Shown piece after piece: positions 56,033 through 64,000 of a DNA stretch of 64,000 nucleotides. Location of the stretch: contig NZ_LMDW01000015.1 in assembly GCF_001425205.1 (NCBI RefSeq), positions 62,001 to 126,000 on the forward strand. Direction: 5' to 3'. Position 1 is the first letter of the stretch, and each line of letters opens with the position of its first letter. The translations under genes were made by a program, and so were the position numbers. The notes beneath the pieces are model-generated. The model ran no database searches and was not told the origin of the DNA. It was given only the letters and a program-made list of their open reading frames with translations. Source of the stretch: Variovorax sp. Root411. GTDB lineage: Bacteria > Pseudomonadota > Gammaproteobacteria > Burkholderiales > Burkholderiaceae_C.

Positions 56033-56365
56033 TTAGGCGAACTTGATTTCGTCGCCGCTCGACTTGAAGACGCGAACAGCCACGCGCTTGCCGTCGGCAC
56101 CCTGGGTGACCTTGATGCCCACGCGATCGGCCTTGCCGGTCGCGGCATTGAAGATCGCCACGTTGGATTGGTGAATGGGCATGGACTTCTCGACGATGCC
56201 ACCGGTCGTACCCTTGAGGGGGTTCGGCTTGGTGTGCTTCTTGACGAGGTTCAGGCCTTCGATGACGACGTGCGAGTCGTCCTTGCGCAGCGAGATGACG
56301 CCTCGCTTGCCCTTGTCACGACCGGCCAACACGATGACCTGGTCGCCTTTGCGAATCTTGTTCAT
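56033..56365 (-). CDS. rplX: Ribosomal protein uL24
   Basis: A 110-residue protein with the KOW motif [20 protein letters not shown] near the N-terminus. 50S assembly initiator. Confidence 0.98.
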   Translation of the reverse strand: MNKIRKGDQVIVLAGRDKGKRGVISLRKDDSHVVIEGLNLVKKHTKPNPLKGTTGGIVEKSMPIHQSNVAIFNAATGKADRVGIKVTQGADGKRVAVRVFKSSGDEIKFA

Positions 56366-56377
56366 GGCGTTGTGTCC

Positions 56378-56746
56378 TTAGAGAACTTCGGGTGCCAGCG
56401 ACACGATCTTCATGAACTTCTCGGTGCGCAGTTCGCGCGTGACCGGTCCGAAGATGCGGGTGCCGATGGGCTCCAGCTTGGCGTTGAGCAGCACGGCGGC
56501 GTTGCCGTCGAACTTGACGAGCGAACCGTCGGCGCGACGGATGCCCTTGGCGGTGCGGACCACCACTGCACTGTAGATCTCGCCCTTCTTGACGCGACCA
56601 CGTGGAGCGGCTTCCTTGATGCTGACCTTGATGACGTCGCCCACGCTGGCGTAACGCCGCTTGGAGCCACCGAGCACCTTGATACACAGGACGGATTTCG
56701 CGCCCGTGTTGTCGGCCACTTCGAGCCGGGATTCAGTTTGGATCAT
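56378..56746 (-). CDS. rplN: Ribosomal protein uL14, first gene of spc operon
   Basis: A 122-residue protein starting [19 protein letters not shown]. It is the first gene of the minus-strand operon; the S10-operon genes (rpsQ etc.) do not precede it, so its promoter must be in 56747-56960. The gap also holds two hairpins. Confidence 0.98.
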   Translation of the reverse strand: MIQTESRLEVADNTGAKSVLCIKVLGGSKRRYASVGDVIKVSIKEAAPRGRVKKGEIYSAVVVRTAKGIRRADGSLVKFDGNAAVLLNAKLEPIGTRIFGPVTRELRTEKFMKIVSLAPEVL

Positions 56747-56822
56747 TGCTAGTAGTTCCCAACTTGTACCGATGCGCCTCCAGGAGGGAAACGCCGCGGT
56801 CAGTCTTGGGCCCGTCGTCCAT

Positions 56823-56884
56823 GCCTCGAACCACTCGAGGCACTTCCGCTTTGGGCTGAAAGCTTCGCCTTTTGAAAGCGAAGC
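56823..56884 (-). promoter_or_regulatory. Two hairpins in the rplN leader/promoter region
   Basis: GCCTCGA-N5-TCGAGGC (56823-56841) and GCTTCGC-N9-GCGAAGC (56862-56884) lie 77-138 bases upstream of rplN on the minus strand. They may be part of the leader of the spc operon. I could not fix a promoter. Confidence 0.35.
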
Positions 56885-56959
56885 CTGCGATTGTGGCACG
56901 CACTACTGCCGATGTCAACAACCCTATTGCACCACTGCGCTGGCACTAGACTCCGAGCG

Positions 56960-58123
56960 GTGCGCGACACCCTGAATTCCTACCTTCCGCAGCCGAGGCG
57001 TCGGCGCGTGCTGGCGGGCGCAGCCGGCCTGCTGGCGCTGGGCTTGGCCGGCTGCAGGAGTGCCGCGCCGAACCCGGACCCCGGCCGGCTGCGGCGCATC
57101 GCGGAGGCCCGCTGGCCGCACCGCTTCAATATAGAGGGCACCGCGGCCGGAGGCCTCTCGGGCATCGACTACGATCCGATCCGAGGTGAGTACCTGCTTA
57201 TCAGCGATGACCGGTCGGACCTCGCGCCTGTGCGCTACTACATCGCCCGATGGCCCCAGCCACAGGCCGCGCGCCCCGAGCCCCTCGGCGTGGTGCAGCT
57301 GCAACGCCCCGGCGGCGGCCCCTGGCCCAACCGGCGCCGGGCGTTCGAGGGACTTCCAGTTCCCGACCCCGAGGCATTGCGGCTGCGGCCCGCAACCAAC
57401 ACCCTGTTGTGGACCAGCGAGGGCGACATCGCCCGCGGCTTCGGCCCGGCGCTGTACGAATCGGCCCGCGACGGCCGCTTCTTGCGCGAATTCTCCCTGC
57501 CGGCCATGTTCAAGCCGGACCCAGCCCAGCGCCGCGGCCCGCGGGACAACCTCACGCTCGAAGGACTGGCCCTCACGCCCGACGGCCGCTTCGCCTGGCT
57601 CGGCATGGAAAACGCCCTGATCCAGGACGGCCCCGAGCCCACCACCGGCGCCTCCGGCGGGCCTTGCCGCTTCACCCGGATCGACCTGGAAACCGGCCAG
57701 GCCGACCGCCAGATCGCCTACGTTCCCGACGCCATCCCCCTGCGCCCGCTGATTCCCGGCAGCTTCGCCGACAACGGCGTGAGCGAGATCCTGATGCTCG
57801 ATGGGGACCGCATGCTGGTGCTGGAGCGCGCCTACGCCACCGGCGCCGGCAATTCGCTGCGCCTGTATGAAATCGACACCCGCGCCGCCAGCGACGTGCT
57901 CGCCATCGACGCACTGGCGCCAGGCAACCACCGGCCGGCGGCCAAGACCCTGGTGGCCGACTTCGCCGCGCTCGGCCTGTCCCGCCTCGACAACACCGAG
58001 GGCATGTGCTGGGGACCACCCCTGCCGGACGGCAAGCGCGTGCTGGTGGTCGTGAGCGACGACAATTTCAATCCGCTTCAAATCACCCAGTTCGCCGCCT
58101 TCGAATACGCCGACCGACCATGA
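56960..58123 (+). CDS. Phytase-like esterase domain lipoprotein
   Basis: A protein of about 387 residues with a basic n-region (QPRRRR), hydrophobic stretch and lipobox LAGC (Cys32), so exported and lipidated, perhaps by Tat. The body has the esterase-like phytase pattern: GGLSGIDYDPIRGEYLLISDDRS near the N-terminus and NLTLEGLALTPDGR in the middle, NTEGMCWGPPLPDG near the end. The substrate is unknown. GTG 56960 was chosen to give a normal signal peptide; ATG 56912 is the alternative. Overlaps proC. Confidence 0.75.
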   Translation: MRDTLNSYLPQPRRRRVLAGAAGLLALGLAGCRSAAPNPDPGRLRRIAEARWPHRFNIEGTAAGGLSGIDYDPIRGEYLLISDDRSDLAPVRYYIARWPQPQAARPEPLGVVQLQRPGGGPWPNRRRAFEGLPVPDPEALRLRPATNTLLWTSEGDIARGFGPALYESARDGRFLREFSLPAMFKPDPAQRRGPRDNLTLEGLALTPDGRFAWLGMENALIQDGPEPTTGASGGPCRFTRIDLETGQADRQIAYVPDAIPLRPLIPGSFADNGVSEILMLDGDRMLVLERAYATGAGNSLRLYEIDTRAASDVLAIDALAPGNHRPAAKTLVADFAALGLSRLDNTEGMCWGPPLPDGKRVLVVVSDDNFNPLQITQFAAFEYADRP

Positions 58124-58977
58124 CCATCGCCGTGACCTTCCTGCCCCGCACCGGCCCCGCGCCGCTGCCCCCCGTCGCCTTCATCGGAGGCGGCAACATG
58201 GCCAGCGCCATCATCGGCGGCCTGATCCAGCAAGGCACCCCCGCGGATGCGTTCGAGGTGGTCGAGCCCTTCGAGGAGGCCCGCACGAAGCTGGCCCAGT
58301 CCTTCGGCATCGCCGCGAAGGCCGAAGCGGGCGAGGCGTTGTCGCGCTGCGGGGTGGTGGTGTGGGCGGTCAAGCCCCAGGCCTTTGCCGAAGCCGCCCG
58401 ACCGGTGCGCGCCTTCACCGCAGACGCGCTTCACCTGAGCGTGGCCGCGGGCATCCCGTCCGACAGCATCGCCCGCTGGCTCGGCACGGAGCGCGTGGTG
58501 CGCGCCATGCCCAACACACCGGCACTCGTGGGCAAGGGCATGACGGGCCTGTACGCCCGGCCGGGCGTCGAGGGCGCCGACCGGTCGATGGTCGGGCAAC
58601 TGCTGGCGCCGACCGGCGAGCTGATCTGGGTCGATGCCGAACCGGCGCTCGACGCCGTGACCGCCATGTCCGGCTCGGGCCCGGCGTACGTCTTCTATTT
58701 CATCGAGGCAATGACCGAAGCCGGCGTCGAGATGGGCCTGACGCCCGACCAGGCCCAGCGGCTGGCCATCGGCACCTTCACCGGCGCCTCGGCGCTGGCG
58801 CACAGCGCGACCGAACCGCCGTCGGTGCTGCGCGAGCGCGTGACCTCCAAGGGCGGCACGACCTACGCGGCCATCACCTCGCTGCAGCAGGCCGACGTGA
58901 AGGCGCAGTTCAAGACCGCGATCCGCGCGGCGCAGAAGCGCGCCGCCGAATTGGGCGAGGAATTCGGCCGCGGCTGA
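58120..58977 (+). CDS. proC: Pyrroline-5-carboxylate reductase
   Basis: A 285-residue enzyme for the last step of proline synthesis. N-terminal NADP site VAFIGGGNMASAI (about residues 19-31); VRAMPNTPALVGKG; and SGSGPAYVFYFIEAM. ATGA overlap with the upstream gene. The N-terminus has an extra 15 residues before the Rossmann fold. Confidence 0.96.
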   Translation: MTIAVTFLPRTGPAPLPPVAFIGGGNMASAIIGGLIQQGTPADAFEVVEPFEEARTKLAQSFGIAAKAEAGEALSRCGVVVWAVKPQAFAEAARPVRAFTADALHLSVAAGIPSDSIARWLGTERVVRAMPNTPALVGKGMTGLYARPGVEGADRSMVGQLLAPTGELIWVDAEPALDAVTAMSGSGPAYVFYFIEAMTEAGVEMGLTPDQAQRLAIGTFTGASALAHSATEPPSVLRERVTSKGGTTYAAITSLQQADVKAQFKTAIRAAQKRAAELGEEFGRG

Positions 58978-58979
58978 TT

Positions 58980-59450
58980 TCAGGCCGGCGGCAGCGCGCC
59001 CGGCCCGAGGAAAAACAGCCACTCGGCGGCCAGCGTGACGGTGCCGTCTTCCAGCTCGAGCAGGACTTCCTCCTTCACCATGAAGCTGTCGCCAGGCTTA
59101 GGCGTCACGTCCATGATGCGTACGCGCGCCCGGAAGCGCGCGCCCACCGGCATCGGCCGCACGAAGCGCAGGCGGTCGAAGCCGTAGTTCAGCGCGTGGT
59201 TCGAATCGAAGGGCAGCAGCGTGCGCATGGCCTCGCCGGTCAGCCGGATCAGGTGCGAGACCTGGAAGAAGCCCTGCACGATGGTGCCGCCGTAGTGCGC
59301 CTCGCGCGCCGCGCGCTCGGGATCGAGATGGATCCACTCGCCTTCGCCGTCGCCCGACAGATCCGAATAGCGCTGGACCATTTCCTGCGTGATGCAGTGC
59401 CATCCGGAGAAGCCCTCCTGGCCGATCTTCTGCTTGAGCCGGTCCAGCAT
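58980..59450 (-). CDS. MaoC-like hot-dog-fold dehydratase family protein
   Basis: A 156-residue hot-dog protein. ITQEMVQRYSDLSGDGEGEWIHLDPERA (residues 20-47) and YGGTIVQGFF are the hydratase-2 signature. Acts on enoyl-CoA type substrates. Downstream of ubiA by 11 bases, but not known to work with it. Confidence 0.85.
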   Translation of the reverse strand: MLDRLKQKIGQEGFSGWHCITQEMVQRYSDLSGDGEGEWIHLDPERAAREAHYGGTIVQGFFQVSHLIRLTGEAMRTLLPFDSNHALNYGFDRLRFVRPMPVGARFRARVRIMDVTPKPGDSFMVKEEVLLELEDGTVTLAAEWLFFLGPGALPPA

Positions 59451-59461
59451 GCGGCGCGCCT

Positions 59462-60361
59462 TCAGCGAACGGCGTAGCCGGCCACGACGCCGGCGAACAC
59501 CGTGAAGCCCAGCCAATGGTTCAGGCGGAAGGCCCTGAAGCAACCTTCGCGCGTGCGATCGCGAATCAGCCGCCAGTGCCACAGCGCCTGCGCCGCCGCT
59601 GCGGCGACACCCAGGTAGAACAGCACACCCAGCGAATGGCTTGCGCCAGCCCAGGTCCAGATCGCCAGGAAGACCGCGTAACTCGCCATCACCGCCGCCA
59701 CGTCGAAGCGGCCGAAGGTGATGGCCGAGGTCTTCATGCCGATCTTGAGGTCGTCGTCGCGGTCGACCATCGCGTACTCGGTGTCGTAGGCCAGCACCCA
59801 GAACAGGTTGCCCGCCAGCAGCCACGCGGCGAAGACCGGCACGGTGGACTGCACCGCCGCGAAGGCCATCGGAATGCCAAAACTGAAGGCAATGCCCAGC
59901 ACCGCCTGCGGGACCGAGACGAAGCGCTTGGCAAACGGGTAGATCAGCGTGATGGCCAATGCCGCGAACGACCACAGCACCGTCGTGCGGTTGGTCGTGA
60001 GCACCAGCCCGAAGGCCGCCAGCGCCAGCACCACGCCCAGCCCCAGCGCCTCCTTGACCGACATCGCGCCGCTGGTGACGGGCCGCTGCGCCGTGCGCTT
60101 CACATGGCGGTCGAAGTCGCGGTCGGCCACGTCGTTGACGCAGCAGCCCGCGCTGCGCATGAGGAAGGTGCCGAGCGTGAATACCACCAGCAGGTGCCAG
60201 CCGGGCCAGCCGCCGGCTGCAAACCAGAGCGCGCCCAGCGTGGGCCACAGCAGCAGCAGCCAACCCGCCGGACGGTTCCAGCGGATCAGATCGAGGTACA
60301 ACGCAAAACGCCCGCGAGGAGGCGCGGGCGCGGTGGTTGGAGGAGCGGACTCAGTCTTCAA
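59462..60361 (-). CDS. ubiA: 4-hydroxybenzoate octaprenyltransferase
   Basis: A 299-residue membrane enzyme of ubiquinone synthesis. The two Asp-rich motifs are [19 protein letters not shown] (residues about 76-94) and [16 protein letters not shown] (residues about 193-208). About eight or nine membrane helices. Its ATG overlaps the dps stop by 11 bases. Confidence 0.95.
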   Translation of the reverse strand: MKTESAPPTTAPAPPRGRFALYLDLIRWNRPAGWLLLLWPTLGALWFAAGGWPGWHLLVVFTLGTFLMRSAGCCVNDVADRDFDRHVKRTAQRPVTSGAMSVKEALGLGVVLALAAFGLVLTTNRTTVLWSFAALAITLIYPFAKRFVSVPQAVLGIAFSFGIPMAFAAVQSTVPVFAAWLLAGNLFWVLAYDTEYAMVDRDDDLKIGMKTSAITFGRFDVAAVMASYAVFLAIWTWAGASHSLGVLFYLGVAAAAAQALWHWRLIRDRTREGCFRAFRLNHWLGFTVFAGVVAGYAVR

Positions 60362-60926
60362 GGAGCGAACGCAGCATCCAGGCCGTCTGATCGTGCACCG
60401 TGCAGCGCGCGGTCAGCATGTCGGCCGTCGGGTCGTCGCCTGCTTCTTCGGCGACCGGAATGAATTCGCGCGCAATGCGCGACACGGTTTCGTGGCCCTT
60501 CACCAGGATGCGCACCATCTCCATCGCCTTGGGCGGGGTCTGCGGCACGTCGGGCACGGTGGCGATCTTGCTGAACTCGGCGTACGAGCCCGGCGCGTAG
60601 TGGCCCAGCGCGCGGATGCGCTCGGCCAGCACGTCGGTCGCGCCCCACAGCTCGGTGTACTGGCCCATGAACATCGCATGCAGCGAGTTGAAGTGCGGGC
60701 CGGTCACGTTCCAGTGGAAGTTGTGCGTGGTGAGGTAGAGCGTGTAGGTGTCGGCCAGCACGCGGCTCAGGCCTTCGGCGATGGCGGCGCGGTCCTGGCG
60801 CTCGATGCCGATGTTGATGATCGGCGCATTGCGGCTGCCCGACTCCTGCGCGACCACCGTGCCGCCCTTCTTGGGCACCTTGCCGGCGGAGGACGCGGAC
60901 GACGATTTCTTCGAGGCTTTGGCCAT
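60351..60926 (-). CDS. dps: Dps, DNA-protecting ferritin-like protein
   Basis: A 191-residue protein. Lys/Ser-rich N-terminal tail (residues 1-22) for DNA binding. Ferroxidase site in [19 protein letters not shown] and the following [19 protein letters not shown]. Stores iron and protects DNA under peroxide. Adjacent to oxyR, its probable regulator. Confidence 0.95.
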   Translation of the reverse strand: MAKASKKSSSASSAGKVPKKGGTVVAQESGSRNAPIINIGIERQDRAAIAEGLSRVLADTYTLYLTTHNFHWNVTGPHFNSLHAMFMGQYTELWGATDVLAERIRALGHYAPGSYAEFSKIATVPDVPQTPPKAMEMVRILVKGHETVSRIAREFIPVAEEAGDDPTADMLTARCTVHDQTAWMLRSLLED

Positions 60927-61064
60927 GGCGGGAAGTCTTTCTTCAAATTGGGAGGGTGGACACCCGATTCTGAAAGCCGGCATGCGGCTTCGCAACAGCG
61001 CCACTCTATCTCAGCGATCAACGATTCAGAACGGCCGGCGCGTAGGCCGACCCCGCAAATGCTG

Positions 61065-62030
61065 CTACGAAAGGCGCCTCACGCCCGGCAGCTCGCAGGC
61101 ATAGATCGCGTTGCGCAGCGCCGCGATCGCCTCGTAGCGCGTGAAGGTGCGCCGCCATGCGAGCACCACGCGGCGCGTGGGCGGGTCGCGGTCCTGCGCA
61201 TCGCGCACCGGCAGGTAGCGCACCATCTGCTCAGGCTCCTTGCGGCCCTTGAGCTTGGGCTTGAGCGCATCGGCCGGCACCGACAGGCGCGGCACCAGCG
61301 TCACGCCCATGCCCGAGGCCACCATGTGCTTGATGGTCTCCAGCGATGAGCCTTCGAAGCTCTTGCGGATGCCCTCGGCGTTGCTGGAAAAGCGCGCGAA
61401 CTCCGGGCACACCTCCAGCACGTGGTCGCGAAAGCAGTGGCCGGTGCCTAGCAGCAGCATGGTCTCGCTCTGCAGTTCTTCCGACGTGATCGATTCGCGG
61501 TCGGCCAACTTGTGCTTGTTGGGCAGCGCCGCCATGAAGGGCTCGTCATACAGCGGCGCCATCGCGAGGCCGGTGTCGGGAAAGGGCTCGGCCATGATGG
61601 CGCAGTCGATCTCGCCGGCGCGCAGCATCTCGAGCAGCTTGACGGTGAAGTTCTCCTGCAGCACCAGCGGCATCTGCGGCGTGCGCGCGATCACCTGACG
61701 CACGAGGTCGGGCAGCAGGTACGGCCCGATGGTGTAGATCACGCCCAAGTTCAGCGGGCCGGCCAGCGGGTCCTTGCCGCGCTTGGCGATCTCCTTGATG
61801 CTGGCCGCCTGGTCGAGCACGCTCTGCGCCTGCTGCACGATCTGCTCGCCCAGCGGAGTGACGGTCACTTCGCCGGCGCTGCGCTCGAAGAGCTTGACTT
61901 CAAGCTCGTCCTCGAGCTTCTTGATCGCGACCGACAGGGTCGGCTGGGAAACGTAGCAGGCCTCGGCCGCCTTGCCGAAGTGCCGTTCGCGGGCCACTGC
62001 GACGATGTATTTGAGTTCGGTGAGAGTCAT
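61065..62030 (-). CDS. oxyR: OxyR, peroxide-sensing LysR regulator
   Basis: A 321-residue protein. N-terminal HTH RHFGKAAEACYVSQPTLSVAI. Regulatory domain has GHCFRDHVLEVC, with the two Cys nine positions apart as in E. coli Cys199/Cys208, so it is a true peroxide sensor. ATG 62030 matches the family start MTLTELKYI. Followed by dps after 138 bases. Confidence 0.95.
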   Translation of the reverse strand: MTLTELKYIVAVARERHFGKAAEACYVSQPTLSVAIKKLEDELEVKLFERSAGEVTVTPLGEQIVQQAQSVLDQAASIKEIAKRGKDPLAGPLNLGVIYTIGPYLLPDLVRQVIARTPQMPLVLQENFTVKLLEMLRAGEIDCAIMAEPFPDTGLAMAPLYDEPFMAALPNKHKLADRESITSEELQSETMLLLGTGHCFRDHVLEVCPEFARFSSNAEGIRKSFEGSSLETIKHMVASGMGVTLVPRLSVPADALKPKLKGRKEPEQMVRYLPVRDAQDRDPPTRRVVLAWRRTFTRYEAIAALRNAIYACELPGVRRLS

Positions 62031-62090
62031 AGCTTGCGTCAATTATGCGCAAGGGTTTGTGACCCGGCCGAGCGTGGGTGAGGACCTGCT

Positions 62091-62165
62091 AACAGAAAGT
62101 GGGATTTGCGAACAGAAAGTTGGCTTTGAAGCACTTTCGATTTGCCCTCTTTAACAGAAAGTTGG
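62091..62165. repeat. Three short direct repeats, possible insertion-sequence end
   Basis: AACAGAAAGTGGG (62091-62103), AACAGAAAGTTGG (62111-62123) and AACAGAAAGTTGG (62153-62165). Multiple short repeats at one end recall the terminal sites of IS21-type elements. No transposase follows. Lies upstream of oxyR. Confidence 0.55.
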
Positions 62166-62190
62166 CGCGCAAAGGTGCAAGAGGAAGCAG

Positions 62191-62349
62191 TCGAGCGCCA
62201 AGCTCAATGGGCAAGACCCGTACACCTACCTCAAGGACGTCCTGACTCGCCTGCCCACCCACCAGGCCCGCGACATCTCGGAGCTACTGCACCACCGCTG
62301 GCTCCCAACAGCATCACTACTGGCGCAAGCGGCCGTTGCGGCGGCCTGA
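62191..62349 (+). pseudogene. IS66-family transposase C-terminal remnant
   Basis: The frame from 62191 to TGA 62349 reads KLNGQDPYTYLKDVLTRLP followed by ARDISELL and a short tail, the conserved C-terminus of IS66 TnpC. Everything before is missing. The rest of 62031-62449 holds short repeats and no gene. Confidence 0.85.
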
Positions 62350-62449
62350 ACGGGTGCCCGAGTTCGGCCACTTGTTGACGTTCACGGGGAGCCGTTTGCG
62401 GGCACCCCGCGGCTCGATGCCTCGGAGTTGCAAGTGAACTCCACGAGAG

Positions 62450-63766
62450 CTACCTCAAATCGTCGAGCGCTGGATCAACGTCCTCGGTGGGAAACGGAGC
62501 AGGGTTTGCCAAGTAGGCCTGGGACAGGCGCGCGAACTGCCCGCCATCTGTCGTGATGTCCGCCGACACACTGCTTCCCGGGCTGAACTCGATGGCGAAA
62601 ACGCCGATCGCCGTGTACTGCGTCGGATGCGTGAGCATGTAGTGAACATGATTGTCCCGGTAGTGTCCCGGCGTGCCGCCGGGGGTGGCCGAGGGCACCC
62701 CCATCGGCGTTTGCCAAAACAGGATCGGCAGATTGCCGAGGATGCTGCGCACGGTGCTCCACTTGGCCAGCTCCTGGCTGTAGTTGGGCGTGGTGACGTT
62801 GTTCTCGTCCAAGTAGAAGGGCCCGTTACCGCGCCCCGCGCACTGGGCCACCGGCGATGCCATTTCGAAGCAGCCGGCGTCACGGTCGCTCGTCTGCGCC
62901 ACGATGAAGTCGGCCTTGTCCGCACCGACCTTCGCCATGAAATTGGCCACGGTGGTGGCATCGCCTCCCCAGAAGGACGGCGGGAAGCCCAGCTTCGCCT
63001 TGGGCGCATACGTGCGGCCGAGGGTCAGCAGGCACCCAGCGATGCCTACGGCCGTATCCGGCTGGCCGGCGCACTCCGTGACCATGCTGACGCGCGCCGG
63101 CACCGTCGTCGGATCGCCGCCTGACTTGCCCTGCAGGAAGCCCCAGAAGTCAGGCTCGAGGTTGACCAGGGCGGGCTGGCCGGTGGCGCCGATCTTCTGG
63201 TACATCAGCTTTGTTTGCGCCCAGTAGGTCGTCATGAACGCCACGTCGTTGACCTCGATCATGTCGGCTTCGCCAGGCTGGGCCATCTGAAACAGCGTGA
63301 ACATCGGCACGGCCCCCATCGCCTTGGCGGTGGCCGAGAAGTAAGTCACGTTGGCACCGTCCGGACTGTTCCAGGAGGGCCATGCGCCCGGGCCGACGCC
63401 TACGAGGTAGGTCTGGTAGATGTCTGGACGGATCTGCTGGCTCGTGATGTCCGAGACCTTGTTGGCGGCGCCGAGGCCAACGAGAAGCCGACTGGGCATG
63501 CCAAGAGCTGCGGTGATAGACGGAGACGGAGACGGAGACGGAGACGGCGCAGGCGCAGGCTCAGGTGCGGGCGCAGGTGCGGTTGTGCCTGCAACGAGCG
63601 CTGCTGTCGAAGTGCCTGACGACCCACCGCCACAAGCCGCGACCCATGTGCTCAGCAGGCTCATCGCGATGAGCCGCGCGCACTTCCAGTTGCGGGGGAT
63701 CGTCGATGGAGCCGGCGACGATCGGTCGATGGACATCTCACTCATTATTTTTGTTATTTGTGACAT
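62450..63766 (-). CDS. Lipoprotein with Pro/Ser linker, unknown catalytic-like domain
   Basis: Up to 438 residues; ATG 63736 or 63742 are likely true starts. Lipobox VAAC gives lipid at Cys45, then GGGSSG and a Pro/Ala/Ser linker (residues 63-84). The rest (about 350 residues) is a secreted domain with WPSWNSPDGANVTYF, LVNLEPDFWGFLQG and NVTTPNYSQELAKW, resembling a glycoside-hydrolase-like barrel, but I cannot name a family. Four Cys may form disulfides. A-rich DNA precedes it. It is next to IS debris, so it may be acquired. Confidence 0.75.
   Translation of the reverse strand: MSQITKIMSEMSIDRSSPAPSTIPRNWKCARLIAMSLLSTWVAACGGGSSGTSTAALVAGTTAPAPAPEPAPAPSPSPSPSPSITAALGMPSRLLVGLGAANKVSDITSQQIRPDIYQTYLVGVGPGAWPSWNSPDGANVTYFSATAKAMGAVPMFTLFQMAQPGEADMIEVNDVAFMTTYWAQTKLMYQKIGATGQPALVNLEPDFWGFLQGKSGGDPTTVPARVSMVTECAGQPDTAVGIAGCLLTLGRTYAPKAKLGFPPSFWGGDATTVANFMAKVGADKADFIVAQTSDRDAGCFEMASPVAQCAGRGNGPFYLDENNVTTPNYSQELAKWSTVRSILGNLPILFWQTPMGVPSATPGGTPGHYRDNHVHYMLTHPTQYTAIGVFAIEFSPGSSVSADITTDGGQFARLSQAYLANPAPFPTEDVDPALDDLR
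63521..63547. repeat. Hexanucleotide tandem repeat in the lipoprotein linker
   Basis: CGGAGA is repeated about 4.5 times and encodes the Ser-Pro repeat of the linker on the minus strand. Each unit adds two residues, so slippage would change linker length without a frameshift. Confidence 0.85.
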
Positions 63767-64000
63767 TTTTGGTTAATTGCTTGTAATTGTGTAAATACAG
63801 CAAGAACCAAACCACTTAGATCGTCGCCGCACGACCGTGAAAAAGCGACAAGTTGCGTCGCCCTGATCGATGCGCCGGCAAGTTGAAACGCCGAGCGCCG
63901 ACCGACGTGGTTCAACCAAGGGTTGCACGTCCAGGGGCCGAGGAGCTGGAAGGGCGGTGCCATGGCCGCGCCCGTCCATCGCGCATCGGGTTCACTACGG
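63767..64000. other. Non-coding stretch at window end
   Basis: The first 60 bases are A/T-rich and probably hold the lipoprotein promoter. I see no convincing gene in the rest; a short minus-strand frame there has no ribosome-binding site or recognisable content. Confidence 0.5.

Noticed and set aside
63521..63547. Possible CRISPR-like or satellite array
   Set aside because: Six-base units without spacers, inside a coding linker. No CRISPR array seen in the window.
63773..63979. Short minus-strand frame at the window end
   Set aside because: No ribosome-binding site, no recognisable content, Arg-rich shadow-type translation.

Overview
The window is chromosomal DNA from a GC-rich betaproteobacterium, most likely Comamonadaceae and probably Variovorax or a close relative. 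This is inferred from three tripartite-tricarboxylate (Bug-type) binding-protein genes without their permeases, the spc/alpha ribosomal operon layout, a CoA-dependent aromatic acid cluster, and dense short-overlap operons. No database search was possible, so the genus is an inference.

Layout. 1-2594: end of a GT28-type glycosyltransferase, a membrane protein, a Cys-based phosphatase and an MDR oxidoreductase. 2701-10900 (minus): a complete kdpFABC-DE potassium operon, preceded by an extra 40-residue membrane peptide gene and a KdpE-like direct repeat. 11074-12471: an Fe-S-type regulator and an iron superoxide dismutase gene broken by an exact 89-bp tandem duplication. 12476-17627: VOC protein, Bug protein, B3-like metallo-hydrolase lipoprotein, SDR, small unknowns and a Crp/Fnr regulator. 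17670-26494: an acyl-CoA ligase, a livGHMKF branched-chain-type ABC importer and a PaaK-like CoA ligase, probably for uptake and CoA activation of an aromatic or other organic acid. 26621-31231: Bug protein, PQQ alcohol dehydrogenase with fused cytochrome c, and a divergent AcoR-like regulator without an AAA+ domain. 31236-35806 (minus): a xylFHG-type sugar importer with a ROK regulator and a XylR-like operator. 35995-40637: SDR/LysR divergent pair, Bug protein, DUF1840 and CFA-synthase-family genes.

40760-47691 is a compact catabolic operon: monooxygenase/Old-Yellow-Enzyme fusion, MarR, enoyl-CoA hydratase, acyl-CoA dehydrogenase, aryl-CoA ligase and a RidA-family protein. This is the gene set expected for aerobic 2-aminobenzoyl-CoA (or salicylyl-CoA) degradation. 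47833-56746 (minus) is the spc plus alpha ribosomal operon (rplN to rplQ) with secY and rpoA, ending in an initiator tRNA gene. 56960-62030 holds a phytase-like lipoprotein, proC, a MaoC protein, ubiA, dps and oxyR. 62031-64000 is an accessory patch with insertion-sequence debris and a Pro/Ser-linker lipoprotein of unknown function.

The most notable items are the sodB duplication, a composite palindrome family with a constant core and variable but self-complementary arms, the small gene fused translationally to kdpF, the catabolic operon with a probable leaderless start and a Rid protein lacking the usual arginine, and the tRNA-fMet gene at the end of the ribosomal operon.
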